From contig CM051460.1 in the NCBI GenBank assembly GCA_028095005.1, positions 110,953,039 through 111,017,038 of the forward strand: a stretch of 64,000 bases of DNA, written 5' to 3'. The notes beneath the pieces were generated by a model, which saw nothing but the letters and a program-made list of their open reading frames with translations, did no database searches and was not told the DNA's origin. Each line of letters starts with the position of its first letter. Within the stretch, counting starts at the first letter, position 1. Positions 60,887-64,000 of the stretch are shown here, piece after piece. Position numbers and translations under genes: made by a program. The DNA is from Rhynchospora pubera (Eukaryota; Streptophyta; Magnoliopsida; Poales; Cyperaceae).

Positions 60887-61153
60887 TGTTACAATTGTAT
60901 AATTGTATTTTCATTATTACTACAACAGTCAGTTTACATCCTATTTATACAGGCTATACAACAAGGAATGCTATCTATGCGCTGGCTATACAAGGTAAAT
61001 AATAAAGATGATTGCCAAGCTAAAAAGGAAATGAAATGACAGAGAATATAACGGCTAGTAGAAGATTTCCAGACAGCTGTATGCGCACATCATGAGCTGG
61101 ATAATATGCTGCAATTGGCGCTGGCATAATTAGTTGATATATCATTCTTCACA
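60887..61153 (-). repeat. Copia 5' LTR (relative to element orientation)
   Basis: 267 bp. The single difference from the other LTR (0.4 percent) implies a very recent insertion. Followed by the GAGAG duplication and the receptor-kinase intron (GTACATAAAA). Confidence 0.96.
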
Positions 61154-62620
61154 GAGAGGTACATAAAATTTTTGATATTCAAGCATACAACAGTATATTC
61201 ATCATCGTGATGTTCTGCCAAAATATTTCGTTAAATTCTGGTTAACTTGTTTATAATGGATGCAGGTTTATAAAGGATATTGTACAAGTGGGGTGGTTGT
61301 TGCAATAAAACGAGCAAGCAAAAAATCCATTCTTTCCGGAAAGGATTTCCAAAGTGAAATTGAGGTGCTTTCGAGGGTACATCATAAGAACATAGTGAGC
61401 TTTCTTGGCTTCTGCTTCGAACAAGGGGAGCAATTGTTAGTATACGAATACATCTCTAACGGAACATTATTCAACAACTTACCCGGTATGTCCTTAATGT
61501 TATCTTCTCATTATATCTCATTCTTCTTCTTTGACTTCTCATTATATCATTAACGAATATAAAAGAAATAGAACAAAAAATATTGTCGATCATTCAAAAA
61601 GCAAAGTCAAACTTCTTTTTTTGAAGGTAAAAGTCAAATTTTCTTTTAAATTAATAGAAAAAAAATTAATTGAGAATTAATGAAAAAGTTGCTTCGATCA
61701 TGCTAGATAATAGTTTAGCTATCCTTTTGCTTAATGTAAAAAAAAACATCTCTGTGTTTTTAAATCAATTAGCCAGTGCTTTACTCATCGAGGTTATTAA
61801 ATATTGCAGGTAAAGGTGGCATTTATTTGGATTGGAAACAAAGGTTACAAATTGCACTAGATTCAGCTAGGGCTTTAGCCTATCTCCATGAACTTGCTAA
61901 TCCACCAATTATACACGGACATGTCAAGTCAGGAAATATTCTGTTGGATGAAAATCACAATGCAAAGGTCATTAGTTTTATTTTCTCAAAATTGGTCCCT
62001 GAGAAGGAAAAAAAGCAAGGGTCTTCCCAAGCCAAACGAACAGTAGAATCTGTACAATCCAGGGTCCAGTTTGTCGCAGGAACACCTGTGAGTACAAGAA
62101 TTAGTTATGCAGTTGGAATCGAATGTAAAATATATATTGACATGCTTTGTTAAAATCATTGCTCAACCATTGGAGAAGTGAAAAATAAAACAAGAAACTA
62201 GAACATGTTTAAATAAAATAAAAAAACGCGGCTTCCCTTTTTTTAGGAACATAAAATGTAAGATAGAAAGAGAAGATGAAAACACCCTCCATGAAGTATA
62301 TACAAAACAAAAGCATATTCTGTTACCAGCCTTGGTAGGTCTTAGGTTGTATGAGATTTTGGGGGGTTGGATGTGTTCTGCCGTGGTGACAGAAGAGTAG
62401 AGAGAGAGATTTAGGGTTTAGAGATAGAGAGAAAAAGGGGGGAAAGAGAGAGAGAAGGAAAGATATATTATTCTGCTTAAAAATTCTCGTACAATCTAAT
62501 ACTCATTATATAGAGTATTTTCTAATATGGTAATAACTAGAATTATAGCAACTATTGCAAACTAAGGAAATGTGCATAAAAATAAGAAAAGAGTTACATA
62601 ATGATAATGATAATTGTAAA

Positions 62621-63150
62621 CTAAATCTTCTCATAATCTAAATGGGTTTTATTCTTGCGTGTATAGACTTGACCCCAGTGTAGGTCGATAATACTTCCTC
62701 CTGCCTGAGCTAGCAGCTCGTCCTCGAGCTGAAAGTAAGGGTATTGAGCTCTAAACCAGGAGAAATCTTCCCAAGAAGTATCAGACTTCTCATGATCCTT
62801 CCATTCCACCAAAACTTCTACACTGTTATCTCTGTGGTGAATGCTTGTGACAGCAGATGGTTCTCGAGTGACATGGCCATGGCGCAATGGGGGCCATGAC
62901 AACAGTTCAGACGGAGGTGTACCATTGAATGGCTTGAGTAGCTCTAAATGGTAAGCTACCTCGCCAACTCGTTCCAAAATCTTGTAAGGCCCATAAAAAC
63001 GAGTAGCCAGCTTGGCATTGGTCTTAGTACGAATGCCCACTGCACGGCGGTGATTGAGATGTAGGAGAGCACCCATTGACCAAAGGAATATGATAAATCC
63101 CTGTGTGACTTGTTATATCCCTCTTTCATGCGTTGTTGTGCTTGCAAAAG
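62621..63150 (-). pseudogene. Gypsy integrase C-terminus and chromodomain
   Basis: Frame 63147-62956 has LQAQQRMKEGYNKSHRDLSY (shown as start), and frame 63076-62621 has KLATRFYGPYKILERVGEVA followed by YHLEL, then the chromodomain VEVLVEWKDHEKSDTSWEDF and the AQYPYFQLEDELLAQAGG tail. Chromodomains target these elements to heterochromatin, which suits a satellite-flanking location. A frameshift near 63070 splits the two frames. Confidence 0.85.
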
Positions 63151-63879
63151 TCGCTGTCAGGCATCATGAAGAAGTTCATCTCGGTCCTTGAGGCAAATAT
63201 CCATCACTTCGATATTGTTATCTCCTGGTGTGTATGGGAGGAGCGATGAAACTGGTCATCCATAAACCACCTCAAAAGGGGTAGCTTTGAGGGCATAGTG
63301 GTATGATGTATTGTTGCAAAATTCAGCCCAAGAGAGCCATTGTAGCCAAGTGCGAGGTCGGTCACATGCCAAACAGCTCAAGTACATTTGAATTGTACGA
63401 TTGACCACCTCTGTTTGACCATCTGTCTGTGGGTGGAAAGCTGAGCTAAGCTTTAAGTGGACTACCTGAAGGCAAAAAAGTTCTTGTCAAAATTTGCTGG
63501 TAAACACCGAGTCACGATCATTGACGATGCTCTCAGGAACCCAATGAAGTTTGACAATTATTTCAAAGAAGGCCAAAGCCACTGATTGGGCTATGTAAGG
63601 ATGTGCTAAGGCAATAAAGTAGTTGTACTTGGATCATTTGTCCACAACTGAAAGAATGACAGATTTTCCTTGCACCTTAGCGAACCCATTAATAAAATCG
63701 ATGTAGATGTCAGCCCAAACCTTGGTGGGTATAGGAAGTGGTTGAAGAAGCCCTACCAGGTGCAAGTGGACAGACTTGTTCATTTGACAAGTAGAACATG
63801 CAACCACAAAATCCTTAACGGCTTTTTTCATATATGGAAATATGAAATTAGAGCGGAGGCGATGCATAGTTTTCTCCAT
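63151..63879 (-). pseudogene. Gypsy integrase zinc finger and core, broken
   Basis: 63879-63634 encodes HRLRSNFIFPYMKKAVKDFV and ACSTCQMNKS (C of the HHCC finger), then VWADIYIDFINGFAKVQGKS (first core Asp). Further on, around 63450-63260, the minus strand reads SSAFHPQTDGQTEVVNRTIQ, then WLSWAEFCNNTSYHYALKAT, including the catalytic Glu. It ends VVYG with a stop that looks like a CGA-to-TGA change. A gap or frameshift at about 63480-63640 covers the second Asp. Confidence 0.8.
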
Positions 63880-64000
63880 ACCCTCATGTCCAACCCCATG
63901 GGCTAATTGAAGTGCCGGTGAAATAAATGCTGAGCCAGAGCCGAGAAAGATGCGACCATACTTAACAAAAAAGCCGTCCTTGTAGCACCAACCTAGTGAT

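Larger units (their letters stand above)
54954..61153 (-). mobile_element. Young, nearly intact Copia LTR retrotransposon
   Basis: It is 6.2 kb, with 267-bp LTRs at 54954-55220 and 60887-61153 that differ at one base, TG..CA ends, and a perfect 5-bp target duplication GAGAG (54949-54953 and 61154-61158). On the minus strand the order is 5' LTR, PBS, an unusually long leader (about 1.17 kb), gag, protease, integrase, RT, RNase H, PPT, 3' LTR. Integrase before RT identifies Copia. All catalytic residues are present; one in-frame TAA separates gag from pol. Insertion lies precisely at an exon/donor junction of the receptor kinase and in the opposite orientation. Confidence 0.96.
54808..62087 (+). 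pseudogene. LRR-VIII-1-like receptor kinase, interrupted, partial
   Basis: Three exons join in phase: 54808-54953 (after TTGTAG), 61266-61485 (TGCAG to GGTATG) and 61810-62087 (TGCAG to GTGAGT). They encode the juxtamembrane and N-terminal kinase part: APQLNSVRYFSFQELKQCTD, the Gly-loop IGAGLFGE|VYKG, the VAIK lysine, SEIEVLSRVHHKN, GFCFEQGEQLLVYEYISNGT and LAYLHELANPPII. This matches the LRR-VIII-1 receptor kinases (the group with the Arabidopsis hydrogen-peroxide sensor HPCA1). The catalytic loop reads HGHVKSGN instead of HRDIKSTN, and the DFG segment reads ISFIFSKL instead of ADFGLSKL. Catalysis should therefore be lost, although no stop or frameshift occurs. Ectodomain, membrane segment and C-lobe (GYLDPEYY onward) are missing. 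A Copia element sits exactly at the first donor site. Confidence 0.88.
62321..64000 (-). mobile_element. Chromodomain Gypsy element, decayed, partial
   Basis: The minus strand carries the 3' part of a chromovirus: integrase zinc finger and core (63879 downward), then the integrase C-terminal domain and chromodomain (63150-62621). A probable 3' LTR starts with TGTTACCAGCC at 62321 and may extend to about 62600; its inner border is uncertain. Several in-frame stops exist (for example in the YG-P codons near 63258). RT, protease and gag lie beyond the window. Its insertion may have removed the receptor kinase C-lobe. Confidence 0.85.

Noticed and set aside
60577..61002. 141-codon plus-strand frame as an independent gene
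   Set aside because: Its last 38 or so codons are LTR sequence and its middle crosses the primer-binding site. Only the 60577-60870 part looks gene-derived, and it is treated as a possible captured fragment.

Overview
This window is AT-rich plant nuclear DNA, almost certainly from a flowering plant. The evidence is GT-AG introns, a land-plant LRR receptor-kinase subfamily, a Ran-binding protein 1 fragment, and plant-type Copia, Gypsy and LINE retroelements. I cannot name the lineage. No complete, clearly functional host gene is visible.

Layout. (1) 1-25068 is a tandem satellite with a monomer of about 172 bp. Its left 18.9 kb has a very long higher-order repeat (HOR): 6305 bp, 37 monomers, with an 8-monomer block duplicated inside it. 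To the right the HOR breaks its register (about 18907), loses it (about 21570) and decays into single divergent monomers ending at about 25068. (2) 25069-31865 is the satellite flank. It holds a broken Copia gag, a 5'-truncated LINE with 17-bp target duplications, two orphan exons of a coiled-coil-like gene, and a RanBP1 fragment lacking an exon. (3) 31866-35035 is a stack of inverted-repeat elements: nested MITEs, a perfect 20-bp TIR element ending at a (TA)n microsatellite, and a foldback element. Much of this recurs at 51756-53915. (4) 36059-45150 holds two LINEs on the minus strand: a long one with endonuclease, RT and RNase H, and a 5'-truncated one with TSDs. (5) 45170-54800 is gene-poor and contains a hAT-like MITE, irregular short repeats and the second copy of the region-3 elements. 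(6) 54808-62087 is a partial LRR-VIII-1 type receptor kinase. It is split exactly at an exon/intron border by a very young, nearly intact 6.2-kb Copia element (LTRs differ by one base, TSD GAGAG). The kinase has lost both HRD and DFG. (7) 62321-64000 is a decayed chromodomain Gypsy element that runs off the window.

Most of the content is mobile or tandem DNA, which fits the edge of a centromeric or pericentromeric satellite array, although position alone does not prove that. The most unusual items are the layered 37-mer HOR with its 29-mer/37-mer junction, and the Copia element that carries a gene-like block in antisense in its leader and a single in-frame stop exactly after the gag zinc knuckle.
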